A stretch of 64,000 nt of DNA from PALSA-129 sp963842505 (GCA_963842505.1 CAWJGZ010000003.1:62001-126000), one strand, 5' to 3'; counted from the first letter of the stretch, positions 33,549-43,104 are shown. Translations and numbers: made by a program. The notes: generated by a model not told the origin, from the sequence alone.

Positions 33549-35594
33549 TTATTCGGCGCTGGGGCGAACCGCGTCCGGCTTCCCTTCCATGAACCGGTTG
33601 AACCAGTAGATCTCCCATTTCATCAAGTCGACGGCGTGTGCCGGCTCCCCGCGCAGAAGGTGTCCTTCGCGCGGGAAGAACACGATTTCGGCAGGCACGC
33701 CGAAGTGGCGCAGCGCCCGGAAGAACTGCTCTCCCTGTTCGATCGGAACGCGGTGGTCGTTCTCTCCGTGCAGCACGATCGTGGGGGTCTTCGCGTCGGC
33801 GGCATAGCGAACCGGCGAGTATTTCCAATAGAGATCGAAGTTCTCATACAGGTCGCCGCCGAAATCGCGCGCGTGCCCGTAGAATCCGTCACGGGTCGCC
33901 TCCACACTGATGAAATTGGAGATGCCGGCCAGCGTGGCGGCGGCTTTAAACCGCGTGGTATGGGTCACGATCCAATCCGTCATGAATCCGCCAAAGCTCT
34001 TTCCGGTGACCGCCAGGCGCTGCGAATCGATCCACGGATTGCGGGCAAGTGCCGCGTCCACGCCCGCCATGACGTCCTGGAATGCCTTCCCTCCCCATTC
34101 CTTGTCCACGCCCCGCTGAAATGCCTCCCCATATCCCGAGGAACCGCGTGGGTTCAGGCAAAGCACCGCCCAACCCTGTGCCGCGAAGGTCTGATTATCG
34201 TGCGACCAGTCGAAACCCCACATTCCGTTCGGGCCGCCATGGATATTCAGAATCATGGGATATTTCTTGCCTTCGCGCCAGCCGAAGGGCTTCATGAAAA
34301 ACCCCTCCACTTCCCAGCCGTCCGCGCCCTTGTACGTAAAGGGCTCCATCCGCTCGAGCTCGAGTTCGTCGAGCAGGCTCGCATTCAGATGGGTCAATTG
34401 CCGGGGCTCGCCGCCGCGCGCATCGCTGACAAACACATCGCCGGGATGCGATTCATCCGCGGCCGTGTAGGCAATCCTGTGTGTGGATTCCGCAAACGAA
34501 ACCTGCCGCACCGTGATCCTCGACGTGAGTTGCTCCAATTGCCGCGTATCGAGCTGGATATGGAAGAGATCCTGGTCCCCTTTCCTCGGGGCGACAAAAT
34601 AGAGGCCCCGTCCGTCACGGGTCCATTCCAGGTGTGCCGCGTAGGTCACCTCGCTGCTGGCCAAAATCGATGCGCCTCCGGCCGCGGAAGTGATCCAGAT
34701 CTTGGGAATCCCGACGTCGTCCGCGCTGGCGACATAGGCGATCCGCTGTGCGTCGGGAGACCATCGCACCGACTCGATGCCAACCTCACGGTCGGACACC
34801 TTCAGCGGAGTGCCGCCGCCGGAGGGAACCACCCAAATGTCGTTATTTCGAATTGACATCGCATCGGTCCGCCATCCAGTGAACGCGATGCGGGTTCCAT
34901 CCGGCGACCATTGCGGGTCGGAATCGTTCCGCTCGGCGCCATTAGTGATCTGTTTAGCGGCTCCGGTGCCCAGGTCCACAACCCAAATGTGCGAGCGAGC
35001 CTCGTCGTAAAACCCCACTCCATCCGCCTTGTATTCCGGATTGTGATAGCTCCTCAGATCGCTGTGTCCGCCGGCTGCGGCTTGCGAATCGCCGGGACCG
35101 CTCTTGCTCACGCATGCCAGGTGCTTCCCGTCGGGCGACCACTGGAACGCTGTGACTCCATTTTTCAGATCGGTGATCCGCCGCGCCTCGCCCCCTGCTG
35201 TCGGCAGAACGTATACTTGGGGCCTCGCTGCCGTGCCCGTGCGCGGATCGCGCCGGGCCGAAAGGAACGCCAGCGAACCGCCATCTGGACTCCACCGCGG
35301 CGAAGTCGCGTTTTCCGCCGTCGTGAATTGACGGGGCGCCTGGCTTCCGTCCGCCGCAACGACCCAAATCTGCGAATCTCTGGTTTTCTGCTTGACCTCG
35401 ATCGACGCCACTACATACGCGACCACCTTGCCATCGGGCGAGAGCTGCACTTCGCCAGGGATCTCGACCGCAAGATAGTCGTCCGGCGTAACTGCCCTCC
35501 GCGCCTTGTCTCCATCGGAAGCCAAAGCGGAAATAGCCAATACTATGGAACAGCAGAGAACCTTACCCGTATACCTCATGGACGTGTGCATCAT
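33549..35594 (-). CDS. Secreted S9-family peptidase (prolyl oligopeptidase type)
   Basis: A 681-residue protein. ATG 35594 lies nine bases after GGAGG and opens a leader ending near ISALAS. The N-terminal beta-propeller (to about residue 400) has repeated WSPDG blades. The alpha/beta-hydrolase domain carries GKSFGG with catalytic S533, D613 in LHGENDHRVP and H645 in PREGHLLRGE. Such enzymes cleave dipeptides or acyl-amino acids from short peptides. It is closely similar to the protein at 47634-49664 (for example EWGGKAFQD-V/I-MAGVDAALA). It is co-transcribed with the amidohydrolase 29 bp upstream. Confidence 0.93.
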   Translation of the reverse strand: MMHTSMRYTGKVLCCSIVLAISALASDGDKARRAVTPDDYLAVEIPGEVQLSPDGKVVAYVVASIEVKQKTRDSQIWVVAADGSQAPRQFTTAENATSPRWSPDGGSLAFLSARRDPRTGTAARPQVYVLPTAGGEARRITDLKNGVTAFQWSPDGKHLACVSKSGPGDSQAAAGGHSDLRSYHNPEYKADGVGFYDEARSHIWVVDLGTGAAKQITNGAERNDSDPQWSPDGTRIAFTGWRTDAMSIRNNDIWVVPSGGGTPLKVSDREVGIESVRWSPDAQRIAYVASADDVGIPKIWITSAAGGASILASSEVTYAAHLEWTRDGRGLYFVAPRKGDQDLFHIQLDTRQLEQLTSRITVRQVSFAESTHRIAYTAADESHPGDVFVSDARGGEPRQLTHLNASLLDELELERMEPFTYKGADGWEVEGFFMKPFGWREGKKYPMILNIHGGPNGMWGFDWSHDNQTFAAQGWAVLCLNPRGSSGYGEAFQRGVDKEWGGKAFQDVMAGVDAALARNPWIDSQRLAVTGKSFGGFMTDWIVTHTTRFKAAATLAGISNFISVEATRDGFYGHARDFGGDLYENFDLYWKYSPVRYAADAKTPTIVLHGENDHRVPIEQGEQFFRALRHFGVPAEIVFFPREGHLLRGEPAHAVDLMKWEIYWFNRFMEGKPDAVRPSAE

Positions 35595-35623
35595 AAATGT
35601 CATCCTCCCAGCAAACAACCCAA

Positions 35624-36895
35624 TTACCCGGCCGAAGATCTCAGGCTGCGCGACAACACGCGAATCTCCCGGTATTCCACCGAAGGAGCTGTGGTGCCGG
35701 CTACCATCTCGCCTCCCTTGAAAACGGCCGCCGGCATTCGCAGCGCCTTCAAATCCAGCAACGGATTCGCCTCCAGAAAGAGCAGATCTGCGGCGTACCC
35801 GGGCTGAATCGCACCGAGCGCCGGCTGCCGCAGGTATCGTGCGGCTTCCGAGGTGGCGCTGCGAAGTGCGCCGGCCGGCGTCATTCCCGCTTTCACGTAA
35901 GTGCTCAACTCGTCGGCGAGGGAATCGAAAGGCGTGTTCGACACGCCGCAATCCGTACCCGCCGCGATGCGCACTCCCGCTTCCAGGAAGCGCGCCACAT
36001 GCTCGCTCCGCGCGGCGAACCGCGCCATCGAGCGGCGGGTTTGGCTATCGTTCACCGCCTGCCGGCGGAGGGCGCTCGCCATCCGAACTGCCGAAATCAC
36101 CGTCGGGACCACAATCGTGCCTTCAGCCTTGAGCCGGGTCGCGATCTCCGCATCGAATCGCGGATAGCCCGAGGTGCTCACAAATCCGGCGTGTTCGATC
36201 GTGTCCACACCGGCATCGAGCGCGCGAACAATGCTCTCGGTCGCGTGGCAGTGCGCCGCCACATACACGCCATGCGCTCGCGCCACACGCGTCGCCTCCC
36301 GCATCAGAGGCAGCGGAAGGTCCGCTTCCTGCGGCCTTGTGCCGGGAGTAAGTCCGCCGCCGGAAGCTATCAGCTTCACAAACGATGCGCCCTGTCCCAC
36401 CTGTTTCTCGATGGCGCCCGCGACGTCCGCTGCGCTTCTCAGCTCAATCCCGAAGAAGTGACAATGCCCTCCCGGGGACACCAGCGGCGACCCGCAGGCA
36501 AGAATCCGCGGTCCGTGAATGTCGCCTCGTTCCACCGAGCGTTGCAGAGGCCAGACCAGCTCGGCCGGACCTCCGCAGTCTCGGAGCGTGGTGATTCCCG
36601 CGGAAACCGCCCGCTGGGCATTGGCGCGTGCGGTGCGTAACCTGCTGTCGGCGTCGCCTTCGAGAAATGTGATCCGCGGGTTTTCGCCCGCATCCAGGAA
36701 GAGGTGGACGTGAGTGTCGATCAGCCCCGGGCACACGTAGAACTCGCCGGCATCGATCACTTCTGTGAAGCGGCCGTGGACCGGGGAGGCGACCTCCTCA
36801 ATGCGCCCGTCGCGAATCGAGATCTGCAGATCGGGCCGCACGATTCCGGCCTCAACATCGATCACTTTCGCGTTCTTGATCAGCTTCGTCTTCAT
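35624..36895 (-). CDS. Amidohydrolase, imidazolonepropionase/prolidase-like
   Basis: A 423-residue metal-dependent hydrolase from ATG 36895 (MKTKLIKNAKVIDVEAGIVR), with GAGG upstream. Metal motifs run in order: GLIDTHVHLF near residue 61, KLIASGGG near 170, VAAHCHATESIVRALDAGVD near 210, DTIEHAGF near 230 and AAGTDCGVSN near 310. This pattern is the imidazolonepropionase-like/Xaa-Pro dipeptidase branch of amidohydrolases. No signal peptide is evident, so it likely acts in the cytoplasm on imported dipeptides released by the S9 peptidase encoded next to it. Confidence 0.88.
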   Translation of the reverse strand: MKTKLIKNAKVIDVEAGIVRPDLQISIRDGRIEEVASPVHGRFTEVIDAGEFYVCPGLIDTHVHLFLDAGENPRITFLEGDADSRLRTARANAQRAVSAGITTLRDCGGPAELVWPLQRSVERGDIHGPRILACGSPLVSPGGHCHFFGIELRSAADVAGAIEKQVGQGASFVKLIASGGGLTPGTRPQEADLPLPLMREATRVARAHGVYVAAHCHATESIVRALDAGVDTIEHAGFVSTSGYPRFDAEIATRLKAEGTIVVPTVISAVRMASALRRQAVNDSQTRRSMARFAARSEHVARFLEAGVRIAAGTDCGVSNTPFDSLADELSTYVKAGMTPAGALRSATSEAARYLRQPALGAIQPGYAADLLFLEANPLLDLKALRMPAAVFKGGEMVAGTTAPSVEYREIRVLSRSLRSSAG

Positions 36896-37059
36896 CCTGA
36901 GTTCCTCTTCATTGTAGGAACCTTCCGATAGCAAGACAATTCGATATTATGCTTCGGCTGTAATCTAAAATATAAATGACAAGTCCGCCGCGCCGAGGCA
37001 ATCATCGCCTGCCGGGTGCGCGCAGAAGTGAGCTTGCAGAAAAGAGCCGAAGCCGGGCT

Positions 37060-37135
37060 AGCCGCCGATGAACACACATGAATGCAGATCGGGAAGCAAT
37101 GTTTTATCGGCGTCCATCAGCGTTCATCGGCGGCT
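37060..37135. repeat. Foldback element (MITE or REP-like)
   Basis: A 76-bp inverted repeat. The outer 14 bases of each arm (AGCCGCCGATGAAC and GTTCATCGGCGGCT) pair perfectly, and the inner parts pair imperfectly to about 30 bp. It lies in the gap between the amidohydrolase and serine hydrolase genes. No ORF or transposase is linked to it. Confidence 0.7.
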
Positions 37136-37167
37136 CAATATGCTGCCTTCGGACTTTTTCGGCATCC

Positions 37168-38634
37168 TCAACGCTTTCGGATCCGGTAATAGCTGCCTGC
37201 CGTAAACCTCGTGGCGGCGCCCGTTTGATCCACGTCGAACTGCAATAGCTCGCCGTCATTGGCTCCGCCGGTCATTTTGAATGTGTGAGGCCCTACCGGC
37301 GTCAGCCGTACGCGCGATTCCCAGGGGGTCGCGGCCTCGGGCGAAATCATGATCAGCTCGCCGTCTGTAATCATGATCTGGGCTTCGACGTGCTTCCACT
37401 CATAGGTCCCCGTGTATTGCGTCCATGACGGATCGGCGGCCGTCGCGGGCTTCGGCCGTGCTGTGGCCTTCGCGATGGCCGGCCCCATTATGCTCAGAGC
37501 TTGATTCACATAATAGGTCGGATCTGAGTCGTACCCGTTCATCAGCACAATCACGCCGAACTTCTCGGCCGGAATCCATTCCATCAGGCTCTTATAGCCC
37601 GGCGCGGCGCCATCCTTGCCGACCCGCACTTGCTGGCCCACGCGGCGGATTCCGAAACCCAGCCCTTGCCCGCTCTGCCAATCCGGCCGCAGCCACTGCA
37701 CGCGCTGCATTTCCCGCAACGTCGAGCCTTTCAGAATCTGGGGACCCGCGGCCGGCCCATCGCGAAATTGCAGCGAAACAAATTTCGCGAGATCGTCCAC
37801 GTTCGATGCGAGACCGGCCGAAGGCGTAAGCGCGCGCGCATCGATAAACCCCTCGGCTTCTCTTGGTTCACCCGGAACGCGCTTCCGGTATCCCACCGCA
37901 AGGTTCGGAGCCGTTGGAGGCGGCTCTACCAGAGTGGACGACATCCCTAGCGGACGCAGGATGTGATTCTCGACATATTGCGGGTACGGCTCGCCGGAAA
38001 CGGCCGCGACAACTTCCCCGGCTATTGCCAGCGCGAGGTTAGAGTATTTGTACTCTGTCTCCGCGGGAAAGATCGCAGGTTCGTCCGGCGCCAGCCGCGC
38101 CATTTCCTCGCGGCTCGGAAACTTGAGGTCGTTCCAGTAGAAAACCGGAAGCTCCCTCGCCAGGCCCGAAGTGTGAGTCAGAAGATGCCAGATTGTAATT
38201 GGTGGCGAGTCCGAACTGGGCTCCTTCACCTGGAACCATGACAGATGCTTCGATACCGGATCGTCGAGTTGCAGCTTGCCGGCATCGCGAAGTTGCAGAA
38301 TCGCCGTAGCCGTGAACACCTTCGAGATGGATGCGATGCGGTAAATCGTGCCGGAGGTGGCCGGGAGCCCTTTCTCGACGTTCGCGAAGCCGTAACCCTT
38401 CGACCAGATCAGATCCTGTCCGCACACCACGCCGATGGAAAGCCCAGGCTCCTCGCGCGAAGCGGCCGTCGCTTGCATCCAGGCGTCCAGCACCTGAATG
38501 GCGCCCGCGATCTCCGGTTTTTTCGCCAGCGCGCTGGTTTGCGCGCCGCACTCCGGGCGAACTAACGCGAGGCAGACAAGGATTTCGCCAAGACGCCTAT
38601 AGTTTCGCAATTGCAATCCCGCTTTCCCCGGCAA
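37168..38634 (-). CDS. Exported SxxK serine hydrolase (beta-lactamase/D-aminopeptidase family)
   Basis: Up to 488 residues. The beta-lactamase-related domain has the SxxK motif S102-I-S-K105 and Y197-S-N199. A C-terminal beta domain of about 110 residues (DUF3471-like) follows TQYTGTYEWKHVEA. Family members hydrolyse D-amino-acid peptides, esters or amides. The start is uncertain: the earliest is TTG 38634, overlapping the neighbour by 38 bp, and later TTG codons also precede the leader segment LGEILVCLALV. It follows the propeller gene at 38597-39517, so the two are probably co-transcribed. Confidence 0.88.
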   Translation of the reverse strand: MPGKAGLQLRNYRRLGEILVCLALVRPECGAQTSALAKKPEIAGAIQVLDAWMQATAASREEPGLSIGVVCGQDLIWSKGYGFANVEKGLPATSGTIYRIASISKVFTATAILQLRDAGKLQLDDPVSKHLSWFQVKEPSSDSPPITIWHLLTHTSGLARELPVFYWNDLKFPSREEMARLAPDEPAIFPAETEYKYSNLALAIAGEVVAAVSGEPYPQYVENHILRPLGMSSTLVEPPPTAPNLAVGYRKRVPGEPREAEGFIDARALTPSAGLASNVDDLAKFVSLQFRDGPAAGPQILKGSTLREMQRVQWLRPDWQSGQGLGFGIRRVGQQVRVGKDGAAPGYKSLMEWIPAEKFGVIVLMNGYDSDPTYYVNQALSIMGPAIAKATARPKPATAADPSWTQYTGTYEWKHVEAQIMITDGELIMISPEAATPWESRVRLTPVGPHTFKMTGGANDGELLQFDVDQTGAATRFTAGSYYRIRKR

Positions 38635-39517
38635 TTGAATAGAGCAGGTAAGTCTGACCGCCCTCCCGGAAAATCGCCGGATCCCGTAGTTGTCTCACTC
38701 TTCCCGGCGCCAGGTCTGTTTGGGAGGGCTCAAGGGGCAGGGATCCTCCTTCGTAAGCCGTCTCAGGAGCGATCACCGTCACCGGCGCCGAGGCCTTCCA
38801 CTTACTCCAGTCCGAAGTCAAATCGATATATGAAACAAGAATTCGCTCCGGGCTGTCTCCAATGCGGGAATAGTAGACTGACAAACGATTTCCCTGAACG
38901 TCTACCGCCGCATGCCGCAGCATTAGACTAGGATCTTCATTAAACAACGTCGGGCCCTGCTCGAAAGGCGTCGATCCATCCCGCGACCGCAGAAACACTC
39001 CCCCGCGGGCGACGGCATAATCGAAGTCTCTCCAGTGAAAAACCCGGAAATACGCCGGCCCAAGCGGCGTTAGCCCCGCTGTGAAGTGCAGACCATCCGG
39101 CGACCTCGCCAGCAGCGTCTTTTGCTGATCGATGTCGTTCCCCGTGCCTTCGGCCGGACAGTGGAAATACATGCGGATTTGCCGCGTCCTGTCATCGATA
39201 TGCACATCCGGCGACGCGATGTGATCGTGGCAGGCCACGGCCTCTTCCAGGCGCAGTGTTCCCGGTTCGTAGATCTTCCACGGACCCTCCAGGTGGTCGG
39301 CGTATGCAAGCCGGATAAACTTCCCCTGATGGTGCGCGAAGTAAAGATAGTATTTGCCTAACGGCTTCTTTACCCAGGCCGGTACGCGGATAAGCGACGG
39401 CCCGTTGATATTGTCTCCCAGCGTCGCGCTCAGTTGCGGGGTGACGATCGGGTTATGGGCCAGCCTGACCGGTTGAATCGCCGCACTTGCGAACAACAAC
39501 GTTATGAGTAATCGCAT
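38597..39517 (-). CDS. Secreted five-bladed propeller protein, GH43-like fold
   Basis: A 306-residue protein with a Sec leader MRLLITLLFASAAIQP. Blades include INGPSLIRVP, GKYYLYFAHHQGKFIRLAYAD, EAVACHDHIASPDVHIDD, ARSPDGLHF and LRDPAIFREGGQTYLLYSIAG. Such blades are typical of GH43/GH32-like five-bladed propellers. The acidic residues that would serve as base and acid are not assigned with confidence, so glycosidase activity is possible but unproven. It overlaps the serine hydrolase gene downstream. Confidence 0.75.
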   Translation of the reverse strand: MRLLITLLFASAAIQPVRLAHNPIVTPQLSATLGDNINGPSLIRVPAWVKKPLGKYYLYFAHHQGKFIRLAYADHLEGPWKIYEPGTLRLEEAVACHDHIASPDVHIDDRTRQIRMYFHCPAEGTGNDIDQQKTLLARSPDGLHFTAGLTPLGPAYFRVFHWRDFDYAVARGGVFLRSRDGSTPFEQGPTLFNEDPSLMLRHAAVDVQGNRLSVYYSRIGDSPERILVSYIDLTSDWSKWKASAPVTVIAPETAYEGGSLPLEPSQTDLAPGRVRQLRDPAIFREGGQTYLLYSIAGESGIAIAKL

Positions 39518-39636
39518 CGTGTTCTATCTCGTTACACTCCTGGCGCTTCCCGGTGCTCCGCCAGCCATCTCCTTCGTCGATCCTTGCCCGCATTTGCCCC
39601 AACCATAAAGCATGCGGCCCTCGCGCTCCTGAGCGA

Positions 39637-40854
39637 TCATCTGGTCCCCATCGGATCCGTCACGCAAGTCAGCGCTTGCTCCAGATCGGCGATCAGGTCA
39701 CTTACAGCTTCAATCCCCGTTGAGTAGCGGACCAACGCTTCCGGGATTCCCATGGCGGCGCGGTCCGGCGCGCTGACTTCTACGTGACTGGTGGTCGATG
39801 GTGGACCTACAATCGTCTCGACAGAGCCGAGATTTGCCGCACGGTGGGCGAATCGCAACCGCGGGAGGAAGACCTTCACCGCATCGTAGCCTCCCTGAAG
39901 AACGAAGCTCATCACTCCGCCGAACCCGCCGGGCATTTGTCTTTTCGCAATTTCATGCTGGGGATGCGATTCGAGCCCGGGATAGTACACCCGAACCACG
40001 CCCGCGTGCCCTTCGAGATAGTGAGCGATCTCGGCGGCGCTTGTATTTTGCCGCGCCACCCGGATCTCAAGCGTCTTCATGCCGCGCAGCAGGAGGTAGG
40101 CGGCAAAAGGATCCAGCGCCGCGCCGGTTATCTCCCGGTAATGGTAGATCGACTGTACCAGGTCCTTCCGGCCGCATACGATTCCCCCCAGCGCATCCGC
40201 GTGTCCACCCAGGAACTTCGAGGCGCTGTGCAACACCAGATCCGACCCAAGCTCCAGCGGCCGCTGATTGATAGGGGTGGCGAAAGTGTTGTCTGTCACC
40301 ACGAGTGCTTCCACTGAGTGGGCAACCTGGGCGGTCCGCTCGATGTCTACCACTTTGAGCGTCGGATTGGTCGGCGTCTCCAAATACACCAACCGGCAGC
40401 CCCGTCGAATCTCCACGTCAATCTGCTCGGGATCCGTTGTGTCACACAAGCAAACGTTCACGTCAATCTTTGGAAGGAATTCGCGAAACAACTGATTCGT
40501 GCCACCGTAAGTATCTTTGACCGTAACGATGCGGTCCCCTGGCTTGACCAGACTGAAAATCGTGTTGCTAATGGCGGCCATTCCCGAGGCAAAGCTGGTG
40601 GCCGCTTCTGCGCCTTCGAGTAGCCTGAGTTTCTCTTCGAACACGCCAACCGTGGGGTTAGTGTTGCGGCTGTAAATGTGGCCGGATCGTTGCCCCAACG
40701 CCACTGCCTGCCACTCGTCCAGATCGCCGTAACCGAAGGCCACGCTTTGCGCAATCGGCGCCTGCGTGGGTCTTCCCGATAGTGACTGTTCTTCTCCGCC
40801 CCACACGGCTTTGGTGCCGTTCTGTAACGGTTTTTGTTTGTGCATTGAGATCAC
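39637..40854 (-). CDS. Cys/Met metabolism PLP enzyme (cystathionine gamma-synthase/lyase family)
   Basis: A 405-residue fold-type I enzyme. It has YSRNTNPT near residue 61, FASGMAAI near 88, KDTYGGTNQLF near 113, ETPTNPTLKVVD near 159 and the PLP lysine K213 in LHSASKFLGGHADALGG. This family covers cystathionine gamma-synthase, gamma-lyase and methionine gamma-lyase; the sequence does not decide among them. The GTG at 40854 has AGGA six bases upstream; an ATG three codons later is an alternative. With the neighbouring serine dehydratase it points to amino-acid breakdown. Its leader may form a structured RNA. Confidence 0.9.
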   Translation of the reverse strand: MISMHKQKPLQNGTKAVWGGEEQSLSGRPTQAPIAQSVAFGYGDLDEWQAVALGQRSGHIYSRNTNPTVGVFEEKLRLLEGAEAATSFASGMAAISNTIFSLVKPGDRIVTVKDTYGGTNQLFREFLPKIDVNVCLCDTTDPEQIDVEIRRGCRLVYLETPTNPTLKVVDIERTAQVAHSVEALVVTDNTFATPINQRPLELGSDLVLHSASKFLGGHADALGGIVCGRKDLVQSIYHYREITGAALDPFAAYLLLRGMKTLEIRVARQNTSAAEIAHYLEGHAGVVRVYYPGLESHPQHEIAKRQMPGGFGGVMSFVLQGGYDAVKVFLPRLRFAHRAANLGSVETIVGPPSTTSHVEVSAPDRAAMGIPEALVRYSTGIEAVSDLIADLEQALTCVTDPMGTR

Positions 40855-40882
40855 TTTAGTTCCTGGAGCATGGTCGCTGCTA

Positions 40883-40970
40883 TGACTCGCGTCCCCATCG
40901 AACAGGATCGGTTCTCCGTGCCGCCGCCCCGCCCACGTGGTCCCGCGATGGGTGTGTCGCCCCAGAGTCA
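40883..40970 (-). promoter_or_regulatory. Candidate structured 5' leader RNA
   Basis: On the minus strand two nested helices close the leader of the Cys/Met-type enzyme gene: TGACTC (40970-40965) with GAGTCA (40888-40883), and CCCATCG (40952-40946) with CGATGGG (40900-40894). Within them lie CCACGTGG and a CGG-AGAA-CCG hairpin. The structure starts near the predicted transcription start and ends some 25 bp before the start codon. It does not match riboswitch cores I recognise, including SAM-I and SAM-II. Confidence 0.4.
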
Positions 40971-40977
40971 GTGATGC

Positions 40978-41008
40978 AAACTAAGGCCGGAGGGAAAGTA
41001 AATGTCAA
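40978..41008 (-). promoter_or_regulatory. Candidate promoter of the Cys/Met-type enzyme
   Basis: A -35 TTGACA (41003-41008) and a -10-like TAGTTT (40978-40983) with a long 19-bp spacer; overlapping boxes give 17-18 bp. Transcription would start around 40970. Confidence 0.4.
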
Positions 41009-41123
41009 GTTCTTGTCTATCGCCCGCGCCGCGGCGCACGTCGTATTGTAGCTTATAGCGCCGCCAAATCATACAAAGTTCATACCGGAAGCTAACTCCG
41101 GATCGCACGCCCGCGTTAGCGAA

Positions 41124-42677
41124 TTAAGCGCTTTCTCGGGGCAGCATCCGGCGTGCCGTTGGGGTCTGCGCCAGGCCGCCGAGCGCCGTGCATCGGAGTT
41201 CCCGGGGCATCATCGTTCCTACCCGGAAAACTGCATCGATCGTCTCGTCCAGGGGGATGGGATTCTGGTATCCCCCCAGCGCCAGGTCCGCATGGATGAA
41301 CGCCGACGGTGCCGCCGCGGCATTGCGAACGTGGCATGGAATCTCGGCCACTCCTTGCACCGGATCGCACACCAGGCCCATCATATTCTGAAAGGCGATC
41401 GCTGCCGCGTCGATCGCCTGCTGCGGCGATCCACCCGCTGCTTCCACCACCGCGGCGGCGGCCATGGCACAGGCTGAGCCGATCTCCACTTGGCAGCCGG
41501 CAACCTCGGCGGCAAACGTCGCTCGATAGGCTGTAATCAAGCCGACACCCGATGCTGCGAGCAGAGCCTTCGCAATTTGCGGCCTGTCCAGGCCGAGTTG
41601 TTCCGCCAGCGTGACCACAACGCCTGGGACCACTCCCGCCGAGCCTGCCGTCGGCGCGGCGCAGATGACGCCGCCCGCTGCGCTCACTTGCATTACCGCC
41701 AGCGCGCGGGCCGACGCCCTGGCATGAAAGCCGCCGCAAGCCAGTCGCCCTGCTTGATCCGCCTTCATCAGTCGTTTTGCGCTGGGAAACAACATCTTCA
41801 ACGGATCTTCCGTCTTCAGCCCTTGCTCTACCGACCGTTCCATTACCGCAAAGCGATCCAGAACTAGCTGCGTGATGTGCTCCGCTGGAAGGCCGAGGAT
41901 GGAAGACTCGTAGTCAAGCACGACCTCTCCCAGAGACTTGCCCTCCAATTTGGCCAGTCCCACCATCTCTTCCGCACTATGAAAGAGCGGCTTCCCCTTC
42001 TTAACCAGGAATACTGGCATCGCCTGCCACAGAGTGGCGGAAGGGCATAAAGACCTTAGACTGTCTCGTGCCACGTTGGTCAGCGGTAACGCGCGGTCTG
42101 CCTGCAAGACCACGTGGTCGGCCAGCGGCTGCTCGTGGATTCCTCCAGGCAGCGTTGCGTCATCTTTCAACAACTCCCGGAGGCCATCAACATGCTCCAT
42201 GCGCGCAACCAGGAAGACCGCGTGACACTGGCCGTCAAAGTGGACCGGGAAATTCTCGATGTGCGTGATAGCGAATGTCCCCCCGCCGGTGGACTGAGCA
42301 TTGATGACTGACTGCTTGTCGGAAACGCCGTTCAGCCTTAGTTCGACCGAGTTAGGGTGCTCGTTGTGGGCGAGTCTCTCAATCAGGAACTGAATGCTGA
42401 TCTTAGACTCCTGCAGCCTTTCGAGAGCGCGCGAAAAGTCGGGATCCGTGATCTCCATGCCTGCCAGGCCGGCGGCAAAGCCGATGTCTGATCGCTGGGC
42501 CTTGTAGACCTCGGCGAATGAGCCTCCTGGATCAAAAGCAATCACTGCCCCGGCCAGCGGCTCATCCAGAAGCCGGCGAGCTGCCGTCGCAATAAAGAAG
42601 GGGGCCGCTGTATGAGAACTGGATGGCCCAGCCATGACCGGGCCAAGAACGTCGTTGAGGACACTGACAGTATTCAT
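41124..42677 (-). CDS. L-serine ammonia-lyase, iron-sulfur dependent, single chain
   Basis: A 517-residue protein joining beta-like and alpha-like domains of L-serine dehydratase. N-terminal SSSHTAAPFFIA is the SSSHT substrate-domain motif. Candidate cluster cysteines include C339 (CAAPTAGSAG), C403 (GSACAMAAA), C437 (CDPVQGVAEIP) and C448. The enzyme turns serine into pyruvate and ammonia using an oxygen-sensitive 4Fe-4S cluster. It lies upstream of the Cys/Met-type lyase on the same strand, with a 270-bp gap that carries the latter's own promoter and leader. Confidence 0.92.
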   Translation of the reverse strand: MNTVSVLNDVLGPVMAGPSSSHTAAPFFIATAARRLLDEPLAGAVIAFDPGGSFAEVYKAQRSDIGFAAGLAGMEITDPDFSRALERLQESKISIQFLIERLAHNEHPNSVELRLNGVSDKQSVINAQSTGGGTFAITHIENFPVHFDGQCHAVFLVARMEHVDGLRELLKDDATLPGGIHEQPLADHVVLQADRALPLTNVARDSLRSLCPSATLWQAMPVFLVKKGKPLFHSAEEMVGLAKLEGKSLGEVVLDYESSILGLPAEHITQLVLDRFAVMERSVEQGLKTEDPLKMLFPSAKRLMKADQAGRLACGGFHARASARALAVMQVSAAGGVICAAPTAGSAGVVPGVVVTLAEQLGLDRPQIAKALLAASGVGLITAYRATFAAEVAGCQVEIGSACAMAAAAVVEAAGGSPQQAIDAAAIAFQNMMGLVCDPVQGVAEIPCHVRNAAAAPSAFIHADLALGGYQNPIPLDETIDAVFRVGTMMPRELRCTALGGLAQTPTARRMLPRESA

Positions 42678-43104
42678 TGTTTAGCGGGAATTTCCATCTT
42701 AGATTCCCGATCCTATTCATCTTACGCCTGGACCCCATCCCTCGATCCGGTGTTTTTCCCTTCGATCGTCGTCTTCGCCCCGCGAGCCACCGTGCGACAC
42801 ACATTGAATTACAGCGCCTTTTCGAAAAGTACATCTGATCGATTCAGCCGATCACAACGCGACCGATAAATCGATTTGATTTCCTCTGGACCCTTGGTTA
42901 GCATTGGGGCTGTGAAAATCGCGGACCTGTACATGGCCGGTTTGCCGGTCGATGTCCAAGTTGCGGAAGCGGCGGTGTGCGCCGGTAGCCCAGGCGGCTA
43001 ACGGCAAGGAGCCGGCGTCAGGAACCGTCCGCCATGCTCCCGCGCACGAAGATTTCCAGCCCGGACGGTTCGATACCAATTTCATCGGAGGTGATTAGTA
43101 AGCC
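42678..43104. other. Divergent intergenic region
   Basis: About 430 bp between the serine dehydratase and alanine racemase genes. No supported gene is seen. It should hold promoters for both; GGAGGTG at 43087-43093 may be the racemase ribosome site. A CTTTTCGAAAAG palindrome lies in the left half. Confidence 0.5.

Noticed and set aside
35595..35951. N-terminal extension of the S9 peptidase
   Set aside because: The extension overlaps the amidohydrolase gene and is Arg/Gly-rich. ATG 35594 has a good ribosome site and opens a signal peptide.
40855..41123. SAM-I or SAM-II riboswitch before the Cys/Met-type gene
   Set aside because: The conserved cores of these riboswitches were not found; only a generic nested helix structure is reported.
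42912..43001. 30-codon frame starting GTG ahead of the alanine racemase
   Set aside because: No convincing ribosome site, no recognisable product, and too short to judge.
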